From: Pseudoips prasinana
Lineage: Eukaryota; Arthropoda; Insecta; Lepidoptera; Nolidae
Direction: 5' to 3'
Length of the DNA stretch: 64,000 bases
Assembly: GCA_951640165.1 (NCBI GenBank)
Contig: OX621252.1
Span: 19,427,934 to 19,491,933 of the forward strand
The notes under the pieces are model-generated. The model made no database searches and was not told the DNA's origin. It was given only the letters and a program-made list of their open reading frames with translations. A program made the position numbers and the translations under genes. Of the stretch, positions 1 to 9,812 are shown one piece after another. Within the stretch, counting starts at the first letter, position 1. Each line of letters opens with the position of its first letter.

Positions 1-601
1 GATACTAACGGTAGGTAAAAGGTATTGGAAAGAATATTATATGGTTCTTATAACCAAAAACTACAAATTTAATTTATTGCTTGTCTATTCGCACGATTTT
101 GATGAATTAGTAACATTATATACCTACCATTCATTCTATATTTAGAAGGCACACTACATTTAGAAGGTCGAATAATAAACGCACCGAAACTAATTTTTAA
201 AAGTGACACCATTTGAAATTACTAAAGTATTATTTTTAATTAATCTACCAACATTACAATATCGTGTTGCACTGTACTTATTTAGTTTTTCATTCTTTAA
301 TCATTATTTCATGCAATTCATTAATATTTAATAACAGACCAAACAATACGCCAATTACACAGAATTCAATTATTATAATGGTTTGCAGAGAGTAATGAAA
401 TCCCTTAATTCGTTTAGTACTCATTTAGAAACATCTATGTATCTGGGTCGCCTCGTCCTGGATCCTCAATACGTCAGGACGAGGCGACAGACGCCCGCAC
501 CAAACGACCCACACATAGGCAATGAAATAAAAAAGGTTTTTTATTCACGTAGACTTTAAATAAGCGCTTGTAAATAGTCAGAACATGTTTGTACGACGGT
601 C
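1..601. other. AT-rich gene-free stretch
   Basis: I see no gene here. A short inverted repeat lies at 447-488: two perfect 14-bp arms (GTCGCCTCGTCCTG and its complement) around a 14-bp loop. The motif at about 560-590, containing GCGCTTGTAAATAGTCAGAA, recurs in reverse orientation near 11130 and 62120, so this part is dispersed repeat. Confidence 0.5.
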
Positions 602-862
602 GACGGTCACCGTAGCCTAATTGATAGTGCTCCTGCCTACGAAGCTGGTGGTCCTGGGTTCGAATCCCGGTAAGTGCAAATATTTGTGTGATGAGCACCA
701 ATATTTGTTTCTGAGTCATGGATGTTTTCTATGTATATAAGTATTTATCTATCTATATAAGTATGTATATCGTCGCCTGGTACCCACAGTACAAGCTTTG
801 CTTAGTTTGGGGCTAGGATGATCTGTGTAACATTGTCCCTAGATATTATTATTATTATTGTA
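602..862 (+). repeat. tRNA-derived SINE, family 1, copy 1
   Basis: The head carries a Pol III A-box-like stretch (TAGCCTAATTGATAGTG) and a good B box (GGTTCGAATCC, about 658-668). A tRNA-unrelated body follows, and an (ATT)n tail closes the element near 848-860. A second copy with the same head, body and CTTTGCTTAGTTTGGGGCTA ending lies at 14395-14622. It is not a functional tRNA: no acceptor stem pairs and the body runs on for about 190 bp. Confidence 0.8.
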
Positions 863-1356
863 GTAATATAGTTAAGTACCTAAACACAATTATTTTTAGG
901 TATATATAGATTATTAAAGTACACGGATTGTATGAAAATATTTGGTTATAACATTAATTATTATGTGTATTATTAGGTATGTCGTACGATCGGCAAATAG
1001 TGACGCCGCGCCGTTTTGCTTAGCTCCGTAGATATTAATTGAATTTTCGTAAAAAAACTGACTATATTAGCATAAAACATTTATCATTCTCAAGCTTGTG
1101 TTGTGCCCTCCATAGTGGTAAAAGTGTGAAATCAGAACTCCTTACAACGAGTGAGTAATTAACATTAGCATTATTATAATTTGTTAAAACGTTCCGCCAT
1201 TACCGAGTGTAACTGACCTGGCGCAACCCGCAGTGCGCCCGCTGCTGCACAACTCAGCGCTTGCATCGCTTCACAGCTTTGTTCGTACTAGACGGATGAA
1301 GAATATTTTATTTAATTTTATATTGCAAAAAAAATCTTTTAATCAAATCTGCACGC
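863..1356 (+). other. Probable 5' UTR and flank of LINE copy A
   Basis: No ORF of note. From about 1190 the composition turns GC-richer, as it does just upstream of ORF1 in LINE copy B (27780-27860), which suggests the internal promoter and 5' UTR of the retrotransposon. The exact 5' end cannot be set by eye. Confidence 0.35.
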
Positions 1357-2484
1357 ATGATGGCTGATTTATGCGCAGGATGCAATATTAGAATCCCCAA
1401 CGAAAAGTGTTTGGGTTGCGCTTTCTGTAAACTAAAATATGATCTTCCTTGCGCTAACATTACCGAAAAACGCTTTTCTGTTATGAGTAACGATCACAAA
1501 AATAAATGGAAATGTCATGCATGTCGCTCCAAGCAACCGAAAACCGACAATAATAACACCCCTATACGTCCTGACGACCGATGTATGATCGACTCGCCAG
1601 GCAAGTCAAAAAACTCCAATGATAATATTACACAACGAAAAAAGACTATGACTGCCTGCAGCACGGATACTACAAATGTGGACTCAAACTCATCCCTACC
1701 TGCTCTTACTAGGGAAGATCTTCGAGAAATAATCAGGGAAGAACTTAATATTATGAGATCAACATTGACAAATGAGCTCCACGAAACCCTAAAGAATATG
1801 GTCAGGACAGAACTTCAATACATCAAAACTAAAGTCTGTGAAGTAGAGGACAGCCTTGAATTTTTAGGTAAGAAGTATGAAGACACTCAAAGCGCTGTAG
1901 CTCAACATGGAATCACAGTAGAAAAGCTTCAAAAAGCAAATGCAGATTTAAACAATGTCGTGCAGGATTTACAAATTAGGTTGCAGGTTATGGAACAGCA
2001 CAACCGTTCTAACAACATTGAGATACAATGTGTTCCTGAACATAGACAAGAAAACTTGATGTCTACGATAATGCAGCTCTCCAAAGTGGTTTCCTGTGAC
2101 TTGAAAGAAACTGATATTCACTACTGTTCTCGTGTGGCTAAGAGTAATAAAGATGATCAAAGACCTCGCGCCATTATTGTCAGATTAGCTACACCGCTGC
2201 TTCGAGATACGTTTTTAGCTAAAACTATAAAATTCAATAAGGCACACCCTAACGATAAGGTCAATACTAGTCACATTGGAATTGGAGGCACTAAATTACC
2301 GATTTACGTTCTTGAACACCTATCTCCCATAAACAAAAAGCTGCATGCAGCCGCCAGACAAACTGCTAAAGAAAAAAACTACAAATTCGTATGGATCAAG
2401 CAAGGTCGAATATTTATGAGGAAAAAGGAAGACGACGTGTCTATTTATATCAGGAACCAAACGGTATTAGATAATCTCAAATAG
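1357..2484 (+). CDS. LINE copy A ORF1, PHD-like zinc-finger/coiled-coil RNA-binding protein
   Basis: A 375-aa protein. Residues about 6-60 form a Cys-rich, PHD-finger-like module with pairs CAGC, CLGC/AFC and a closing CHAC. Residues about 115-215 are rich in Leu, Glu and Lys heptads and look coiled-coil. The C-terminal third is basic. In CR1-type LINEs ORF1 proteins are thought to bind element RNA and act as chaperones in the ribonucleoprotein. The start is ATGATG at 1357; either Met could be used. A 79-nt gap separates its stop from the first TTG of ORF2. Confidence 0.8.
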   Translation: MMADLCAGCNIRIPNEKCLGCAFCKLKYDLPCANITEKRFSVMSNDHKNKWKCHACRSKQPKTDNNNTPIRPDDRCMIDSPGKSKNSNDNITQRKKTMTACSTDTTNVDSNSSLPALTREDLREIIREELNIMRSTLTNELHETLKNMVRTELQYIKTKVCEVEDSLEFLGKKYEDTQSAVAQHGITVEKLQKANADLNNVVQDLQIRLQVMEQHNRSNNIEIQCVPEHRQENLMSTIMQLSKVVSCDLKETDIHYCSRVAKSNKDDQRPRAIIVRLATPLLRDTFLAKTIKFNKAHPNDKVNTSHIGIGGTKLPIYVLEHLSPINKKLHAAARQTAKEKNYKFVWIKQGRIFMRKKEDDVSIYIRNQTVLDNLK

Positions 2485-2563
2485 CTATTATTTAGCTATA
2501 TTATAGATTTATTATATGTTTTTATGATTTATCTTTGTACGTATTGTTATAAAATTCAACTGT

Positions 2564-5422
2564 TTGAACATATATTACCAAAACACTAGAGGTCTACGGA
2601 CCAAAACTCATGACTTTTTGCGTAGTATCACATGCGCCAACTATGATGTAGTCATCTTAACAGAAACATGGCTCAGTAATAAAATTTATGACGCTGAATT
2701 ATTTGACAGTCGGTATACAGTGTATAGAAGAGATCGTGAGAGTACAGGCTTTCATTCAAATAAAGATGGCGGTGGAGTATTGATAGCAATTGCCAACAAG
2801 TTCTATTCTACCCACTTTAAAGATGGAGAGAGTAATTGTGAAGATCTTTTTGTGAAAGTAGAAATAAGTCCGCACAAATACATCTTCTTTTGCGCTGTAT
2901 ACCTTCCTCCTCCATTGAATAGTAATATTTTTGAACACTTTATAGACAATTTTAACCAAGTGACAGAGGAAATGCAAAATGTCTGCTTAGTAGGAGACTT
3001 TAATATGAGTTGTATCACATGGTCTAAGTGTTCTGATAATGATAATACCCCTGTTTTAAACCGTTCAAACTCAATAGCTCAAACGTTTATAGATTTTGTG
3101 TCACTTAACAATCTCAAGCAATATAATGACGTAACTAACAGCACAAACAAAACTTTGGATTTGGTTCTGAGCAACGTTACAGGTACATCTGTTAAAGCTT
3201 CTGACAATGCATTGGTTAACATAGACCCACACCATCCTCCTTTAGAAATTACAATAAAATATAATAAAAGTGCCTCATTAAAAACTAATAACACTTTTCG
3301 ATATAACTTCTACAAAGCAGACTATGAAAAGATTAAATTGGAACTGGATGAGGTAAATTGGACAAGTGAATTTGATAAGTGTGAAAACGTCAACGACATG
3401 GTAGTATTATTCTATTCAATTCTGAATAAGTTAATAGATAAGTATGTACCAAAAACCAGAGTCATGAAAGGTAAGTATCCGCCATGGTTTAATAAAAAAT
3501 TAATTAAATTAAATAACGAAAAAAGCAAGTTACTCCATAGATACAGAATTTTCAAAAATCCATTGGATGAAATATCGCTACAAATATTGAACAAGAGATG
3601 TAAAACCCTAGCAATAACTTGTTATAATGAATATATAAGTAAAACAGAGGAAAATATAAAAAAAAACCCTAGACATTTCTATACTTACTTAAAAGATAAA
3701 CGCAGTAACTTAGTCCAAATACCTCAAATTATGACTTTCCGTGACACAACTGCATCTGATGGATCGCGTATCTGTGATCTATTTGCACTTTACTTCTCTT
3801 CCACATTCATTAATTCCCCTACTAAGGTTGCTTTAACAATGGATATCGGTTCGAATTCAAATAATATTAGTAAAATCCAAATCGCACACAGTACAATCTT
3901 AAATCATTTAAAACGACTTAACATATACAAGGGAGCAGGATCAGATAACATTTCACCATATTTCGTATGTAGGTGCGCCTCAAACTTAAGCTTTCCATTG
4001 TTTCTCATCATGAATAAATCCCTATCGACTGGAATATTCCCAACTATTTGGAAATCTGCTAAAGTTGTTCCGATTTATAAAAATGGCGGCAAAGAAAACA
4101 TCTCAAACTATAGACCTATTTCGATCTTATCTGTTTTTGCAAAGTCCTTCGAAGCCTTAATTTATCCATATTTAAGAAGCTACACCAAACAAATTTTTGT
4201 AGATGAACAGCATGGATTCATTAAATCCCGATCTACCACCACAAATCTCGCTACATATCTAACCGAAATTGTGAATGCAGTTGATGCTGGAGCTCAGGTT
4301 TGTGCTGTATACATGGACTTTTCAAAAGCATTCGACAGAGTCTGTCATAGTCTCTTATTAAGCAAACTAAATTCATACGGCGTGGACGGCCCCCTTCTGG
4401 AATGGTTTCAGTCCTATTTAACTAATAGAACACAACATGTGGCAGTAAAAGGTTTTAAGTCGAAGGACTATATATCTACATCAGGAGTTCCTCAAGGTTC
4501 GCATTTAGGGCCGTGGCTTTTTAACTTGTTCATCAATGACATTGTTTCATACATTAAACACAGCAGTGCTCATCTTTTTGCTGATGACTTAAAGATTTGC
4601 AAAATTATAACTGATGACTCAGATCGCGAACTGATTCAAAAAGACCTTGATGCGATTGTTGATTGGTGCACAAAAAACAAAATGTCTTTAAATGCAAATA
4701 AATGCCACTCTATTACGTTTACACGCAACCGTAATGTGATTGAAACTCAATATCATATAGACGGAACAACACTTCAAGAAAAAAATGAGTTGAAAGATTT
4801 AGGTGTTATCTTTGATAGTAAATTAACTTTTTTGCCCCATATTGATCACATTGTCAAGAAATCCTGTAAAATGCTAGGCTTTATCATTCGAAACGGAAAA
4901 ATGTTCCGGAACCCGTCCACAAAAATTGCTATATACAACGCCTATGTACGTAGTAATCTGGAATATTGCTGCGTTGTATGGTCACCTCAATATAATGTAC
5001 ATCAACTTCGAATAGAACGTATCCAAAGACGATTCCTTAATCACTTAGCTTTTTCTTATGGGATGCAAAGACAGCTCCCATCATATAGCGAGAAATTGAA
5101 ACACTTTGGTGTAAAGGAGCTGTCGATTCGAAGACGGGTACACGATATGATATTTCTGTACAAAGTGTTGAGAAATGAACTGGATTGTCCAAGCCTTTTA
5201 CAATCATTTACTTTACGTGTTCCACGTCGAGTGCCCAGGCGTGCGCTCGTTGGGTCTGGGTTATTACACCAACCGTTTGCCAGAACCAATCTTAAGCAGT
5301 TCTCGGTTATATCTCGAATAGCAAAAACATACAATGCTATCTCCGGGGAGGTAGACGTCTTTAAGGATGGGCTACCCACATTTATAAAAAAAAATGTCTT
5401 GAGTTTATTAAGTAGGCTTTAA
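2564..5422 (+). CDS. LINE copy A ORF2, endonuclease/reverse transcriptase
   Basis: About 952 aa. Residues 1-230 are an AP-like endonuclease ([50 protein letters not shown]). Reverse transcriptase motifs follow at about 500-720: [33 protein letters not shown] and catalytic FADD, then NANKCH and LKDLGV. No in-frame ATG occurs near the front: the frame is open from just after a TGA at 2525-2527, the coordinate given is a TTG codon, and the first in-frame Met comes after most of the endonuclease. Non-AUG initiation, reinitiation or frameshifting is therefore implied. The protein would nick target DNA and copy the element RNA into it. Confidence 0.85.
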   Translation: MNIYYQNTRGLRTKTHDFLRSITCANYDVVILTETWLSNKIYDAELFDSRYTVYRRDRESTGFHSNKDGGGVLIAIANKFYSTHFKDGESNCEDLFVKVEISPHKYIFFCAVYLPPPLNSNIFEHFIDNFNQVTEEMQNVCLVGDFNMSCITWSKCSDNDNTPVLNRSNSIAQTFIDFVSLNNLKQYNDVTNSTNKTLDLVLSNVTGTSVKASDNALVNIDPHHPPLEITIKYNKSASLKTNNTFRYNFYKADYEKIKLELDEVNWTSEFDKCENVNDMVVLFYSILNKLIDKYVPKTRVMKGKYPPWFNKKLIKLNNEKSKLLHRYRIFKNPLDEISLQILNKRCKTLAITCYNEYISKTEENIKKNPRHFYTYLKDKRSNLVQIPQIMTFRDTTASDGSRICDLFALYFSSTFINSPTKVALTMDIGSNSNNISKIQIAHSTILNHLKRLNIYKGAGSDNISPYFVCRCASNLSFPLFLIMNKSLSTGIFPTIWKSAKVVPIYKNGGKENISNYRPISILSVFAKSFEALIYPYLRSYTKQIFVDEQHGFIKSRSTTTNLATYLTEIVNAVDAGAQVCAVYMDFSKAFDRVCHSLLLSKLNSYGVDGPLLEWFQSYLTNRTQHVAVKGFKSKDYISTSGVPQGSHLGPWLFNLFINDIVSYIKHSSAHLFADDLKICKIITDDSDRELIQKDLDAIVDWCTKNKMSLNANKCHSITFTRNRNVIETQYHIDGTTLQEKNELKDLGVIFDSKLTFLPHIDHIVKKSCKMLGFIIRNGKMFRNPSTKIAIYNAYVRSNLEYCCVVWSPQYNVHQLRIERIQRRFLNHLAFSYGMQRQLPSYSEKLKHFGVKELSIRRRVHDMIFLYKVLRNELDCPSLLQSFTLRVPRRVPRRALVGSGLLHQPFARTNLKQFSVISRIAKTYNAISGEVDVFKDGLPTFIKKNVLSLLSRL

Positions 5423-5758
5423 TTAGTGTTATATTAGTGTAAATAGTATATATTTTATTTTAATTTAGCATAAGAATGTGTTTCAGTTATTTGCTTGAGT
5501 TGATTATAAATATGTTTTAAAAATTTTTGTTATGTTAAAAAATATGTTTAATTTAATTTAATTTGTTTTATGTAGTATATTTTATTTCATTTAATTTTCG
5601 TTATGTGTCACTATTATTACATTTATGCGCATGCTGTGACACCTTAAAATGTTGTGCATTTAATTGTAATTTTGTAGTTAATAATCTAGACATAAGAAAT
5701 AATGTAACAACTACTGGTTGTCCAAATAAATAAATAAATTAATTAATTTATGATATTC

Positions 5759-6132
5759 GAGGAGTTGATGTTCAAACGCAAAATTTAGATACTTTATGAT
5801 GAGGGGTATCCGAATCACCCCCATGTATGTTCGACATTGTTATTTGAACTTTCGAATAAATTCTAAGTCAGTTCTGCAATTATTAGATAAACCATACTTT
5901 TTAGGGTGTTAGGTTAAACTATTTTAATTAGTTGTCACAAAAATAACTGAACCAGAAATGGTCAACAGAACGAGAAAAACATCGAAAACTGATGTTAGGT
6001 GATATTTACGAAAAAAGTCATTAAAGAATTATATCTCGAAAACTACGCAAAATCGTGGAACATACATGGAGGTGATTCAGATACTCCTCATCATCAAGTA
6101 TCTGAATTATGCGTTTGAACGTCAACTCCTCA
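5759..6132. mobile_element. MITE with long terminal inverted repeats
   Basis: The ends are imperfect inverted repeats about 75 bp long. The left end starts GAGGAGTTGATGTTCAAACG and the right end finishes as its near complement (GCGTTTGAACGTCAACTCCTC). The ~220-bp centre has no coding capacity. It directly abuts the tail of LINE copy A. The superfamily is unresolved because no clear target-site duplication is visible. Confidence 0.7.
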
Positions 6133-6152
6133 GCCAGCCTGTATTAAGGTAT

Positions 6153-6356
6153 ACATAGACTCACGCCTGTCTCCCAGAGGGGTAGGCAGAGACAATGGAC
6201 TTCCATTTGTCACGATCCTTGCATACCTCTTTCGCTTCGTTTACTGACATAATATTCTTCATACATGCTCGCCGGTTTAGGGTACTTCTGACCTGACCTT
6301 TCTTAAGAACGTCTCCGATTTGATCAGAGAATGTTCTACGAGGTCTTCCCCTTCCG
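6153..6356 (-). pseudogene. 5'-truncated RTE-type LINE, last ~65 codons
   Basis: The minus strand reads without interruption from 6356 to a stop at 6161-6163 and gives the typical end of lepidopteran RTE-type ORFs ([13 protein letters not shown] ... [18 protein letters not shown]). The 3' UTR is only a few bases. The 12-mer GTATTAAGGTAT lies at both edges (6141-6152 and 6357-6368), a target-site duplication, so this is one very short retrotransposition event. Confidence 0.75.
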
Positions 6357-6412
6357 GTATTAAGGTATTATATACAATAATACAGTCGACATGATACAGC
6401 CTGTAGAAATAC

Positions 6413-6510
6413 TTTACCTTCACAGTCTTTATAACGTAGACTACTGTCTACGCTAGACAGTAGTCTACGAGCTCCATGAGTCTACGTTATAAAGACTATG
6501 TGAAGGTAAA
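6413..6510. repeat. Nested palindromic hairpin
   Basis: Arms of about 30 bp (TTTACCTTCACAGTCTTTAT and complement, one or two mismatches) enclose a smaller inverted repeat around AGACTACTGTCTACGCTAGA. A further 12-bp inverted repeat (ACTGGGTACAGT) follows at 6528-6571. It looks like a small fold-back MITE. Confidence 0.6.
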
Positions 6511-6955
6511 GTCACAAGGTAAAGGGTACTGGGTACAGTAAACGCGACCCATGGCGTTCACTGTACCCAGTTGCATGGCTAACTGCATTGTATTTTTACA
6601 TAATGCAATTTAAATCGAAGAAAACCGGCGCACGAGGTGAACGACACCTCTGACAGACTACCTTCATACAAAGCCTCTAGCACGAATTCCTGCAGTTTAC
6701 TTATTCGATCACACGTGCAGTTTCCTCCCATACATTGAGCACCAGCGCCTCTCGCGGAAACTATTAAGAACTAAAACTCTGAGAACTCTGAGTTCCTGCA
6801 CTCGTGCAAGAGGCACAATTGAGATAAGTACAGTCGAAGCCACAACAGTGGATACATCAGTGGACAGTCTTTTATTTAGGATTATGTATTTATCTATGTA
6901 TATATGTATGTAAGACTATCTGTAGGTACACAAGGTGAAACATAAATAGTGGAGA

Positions 6956-7030
6956 GTCAAGGACTGTTAACTACCCACGATATTTAAACTGGCTCTGTTT
7001 AAATATCGTGGGTAGTTAACAGTCCTTGAC
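6956..7030. repeat. Perfect 34-bp inverted repeat with 7-bp loop
   Basis: Bases 6956-6989 and 6997-7030 are exact reverse complements around the loop TGGCTCT. Perfect pairing over 34 bp implies a recent origin or gene conversion between the arms. Confidence 0.85.
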
Positions 7031-8020
7031 TTTGATTTGACTTTGTGTAAAATATAAAATATTTAAGTTTACTATTTATGTTATATATATATATACGTAG
7101 GTATTAATTAAATACGTACCTAAGCTATTTTCTTTGTTTTTTCCTACTACTAATAAATTCTGATCCATCCAAAGCGAAACGCTTGCCAGAGACATCCTTT
7201 TAGAACTGTTTGTGTTGTTATGTAAGAAATAATACTCTTTCTTATACACATTTGTCAATAAAATTGTAATATATAACTTTAAAATATTTAGGTACTAAGA
7301 GGTTGATACTCTACTATTTTTATTATGAACACAAAAAATATTCATAAACCAATTAGTTATAGATAATTACTTATCTAATTAGTAAGAACCTGATGATCGA
7401 AGACCTTAATTAATAATTATGTTATTATCCGTGATAACACTATTCTGAACATTCAAGTCATGTAAATTCGACTTTCAAACATTCAAATAAAGCGTAGATT
7501 GGTTTCAATTTGTATGTTTGTCATTTTTTGTACGTCATTTCAATTTGTATCGTTCGTAGCTTAAGGCCAGAGCGCCCACCCAGGATTGGTAAAGGATGCT
7601 GGTTAGAGACCCACTGGTCGATCAAATTCATTATTGAGTTTTAGATTTATACTTTGTATTGTGAATAAAAAATTGATGTATGAAATTTATATCTGTGTGT
7701 AGGTATAAACCCAAATGGTTTAAGTGGTTTTAAGCTATTATTGTGATTTTGTTCCTATTCTCTCTTGTCTTGGTAAATTATAGCACATGAAAAAAATTGC
7801 ATATGTGAGTAAATTATCTGTTTTATTACTGTAATATATAGGGTGTGAAATTAGTAAAAAAAGATACAATGTCATTTGATTTATTTATAAGAAAACTTCT
7901 TAACCTTAATTTAGACACACAATGAAAACATTATCTCATGAACACGATACACTTCAGACACTTCTGCTTCTTTATGATTCTATTGCTTTAAGATATCATT
8001 CTGTATAATATAATAATATA
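7031..8020. other. Gene-free stretch with SINE fragment
   Basis: No gene seen. Around 7551-7680 the sequence resembles the two family-3 SINE copies near 57486 and 57683 (shared phrases GTATCGTTCGTA, GGATTGGTA and GATGCTGGTT). The rest is AT-rich. Confidence 0.4.
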
Positions 8021-8224
8021 GAATGGGTACATTAAACAATGTACAGACGCTAGCACATCCAACTACTCCAATCTGTCAAATTTATTTTATCGATTTTCAA
8101 CTTTATCACTTTAGCATAAGGTTCACTTGCAATTGGGGAAATTTGACAGATTGGGATAGCTTGATGTGCTGGCATCTGTACAAAAGATGTACTATCTTTT
8201 GTACATTGTTTAATGTACCCATTC
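8021..8224. mobile_element. 204-bp MITE with perfect 25-bp ends
   Basis: The terminal 25 bp (beginning GAATGGGTACATTAAACAAT) are exactly repeated in inverted form at 8200-8224. Weaker internal inverted symmetry (AATCTGTCAAATTT) continues toward the centre. No coding content. Confidence 0.75.
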
Positions 8225-9812
8225 AACCCCTCAATTGACTAAAAGTGTTTGAAAAATAAATATAATATACATTTTTTTATTAAATGCCATGCCATTTTCA
8301 AGCCAGTACAACTTTACCGCGCTAAGATCAGTCCAGTAAAGTTGGGCTATGCTCAAGCTTTGATGGTATTCGAGCACATCAGTCTCAAAACTGTTAGTTG
8401 TGTAATATTTGATAAATAATAATAATAAAGCTTTTTATTTCCCATCAACATAGTATTTTACATTTGTTACTAATTAATATTAAGTTAATTTTATTTGTAA
8501 CTACTATTTTTATTAGGATAGTTTATTAGTTAGGAATCCCAAATTGCGACGCCTATACCAGTTTCATCTAGATTTTTCGTTCTTAAGTTCGTTCGATCCA
8601 GTCCTTACCCGCTTAAATATTGATGAATAAACTACAGGTCGATCAGACACAATTACTCACGAGATATTAGGTTACACAATCATCTTTATATATAAAACTG
8701 AAAGTTTGTCTGTATTTCCTTTATAAAATCGTAAATTATTCATTTGATCATGTGATGATATCAGCAAAGTGTTGCGCATGAGCCCACGAAGGTTTCTGTG
8801 TCGGTACGACCAATCGTCGACTATATTGTAGTTAGTGGCGTAACAACGCGCGCAGGCCAGTATTAAATAATGAGGAGTAATATAAAGAGTGTCTTACTCC
8901 AAATCACTGCTTTTATACCCACCAAGTGTAAAATATACATAATTATGAACATTATAGTGCACTGACCTTTGGCAAAAATATTTTAGTCAAACTATACCTC
9001 CCTAAAATCTTATAGCTTTAGTTTAATTTACCAAATGAATATTTAGCAAATCATCATTTAGCATTTTATTCACTTACAAACTGCTGCCAGAACAGTTCAA
9101 CGAACTGCTTCGATTTGCGATAACTTGTTTTGACAAATGATTTTACGCCAAATAAAAAGTTGGCATAATTTGTTTTGTGATATTTTGGGAAAAGTTCATA
9201 CGTTAGTAATCCGATATTATCGAGATTCTTAAGTTATATAAAATATATTTATCTCTCAGCTTTACAATATGAACCCTCTTACACGTTTCGCACTGGTGCC
9301 CCTGCAGAGGTGGGAGCAGTATTCCATATATGGCCGTATTGGCGCTTAGTATAATTGGAGGCGATGAGCGTACGTAAAGTACCGCCTAGATCTACCAAGG
9401 ATACCCAACTTTTTGAAGGTCAATTTGGCCCCCGTCTTCCACGTGATCGCGAAATTTGACGTTACGCCGAAAATCCCAACACTCGGCCTTCTATCGAGGA
9501 GGATTTGGATCATCTTACATCCAGCATAATGAGCCTAGCATTGCCTTGAACGCGAAGCAGAGCAGAGCTTTACATAATTATGGTTACACTTCACTTGTTA
9601 AATTCGTTACAATATTAGTGTCTGTACAAAACGGCGGCACATCACCGCTATTAATGAAAGTGAGTTTCTATCGAGTAACCTGAGTTTCACTAGGCGCATC
9701 AGTAAATGGCTATATTGGCATCTTAGTGACAGCAAAATACAAAAATACGAGAACGTTTTAGACATTTGCCTTAGTTTTAAAGTTATAATTAGTACCTAAA
9801 CTAGACGTGGTG
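8225..9812. other. Gene-free stretch downstream of Naa40
   Basis: AT-rich, with a reverse-oriented LINE-tail-like segment (8410-8470, ATAATAATAATAAAG then TTTTTATTTCCC) and a GC-richer repeat-like block at 9280-9700. I see no host exon. The Naa40 3' UTR must lie just left of 9813. Confidence 0.4.

Larger units (their letters stand above)
1357..5751 (+). mobile_element. Full-length CR1-like non-LTR retrotransposon, copy A
   Basis: Two long intact ORFs (1357-2484 and an ORF2 ending at 5422) are followed by a roughly 300-bp 3' UTR ending in an AATAAATAAATAA tail around 5725-5751. This layout fits the CR1/Jockey superfamily: a PHD-like zinc finger and coiled coil in ORF1, an AP-like endonuclease plus reverse transcriptase in ORF2, and a short A/T-rich repeat tail instead of a long poly(A). 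The stated start is the ORF1 start; the real element begins further left. Both frames are unbroken, so the copy is young or potentially active. Confidence 0.85.

Noticed and set aside
602..680. Possible tRNA gene
   Set aside because: A and B boxes are present but no cloverleaf with a paired acceptor stem closes, and the sequence runs on into a SINE body shared with other copies. The same applies to 14395, 42745, 43418, 56928 and the minus-strand copy at 24305.
7076..7258. 60-codon minus-strand frame
   Set aside because: AT-rich chance frame with no recognisable motif or splice support.
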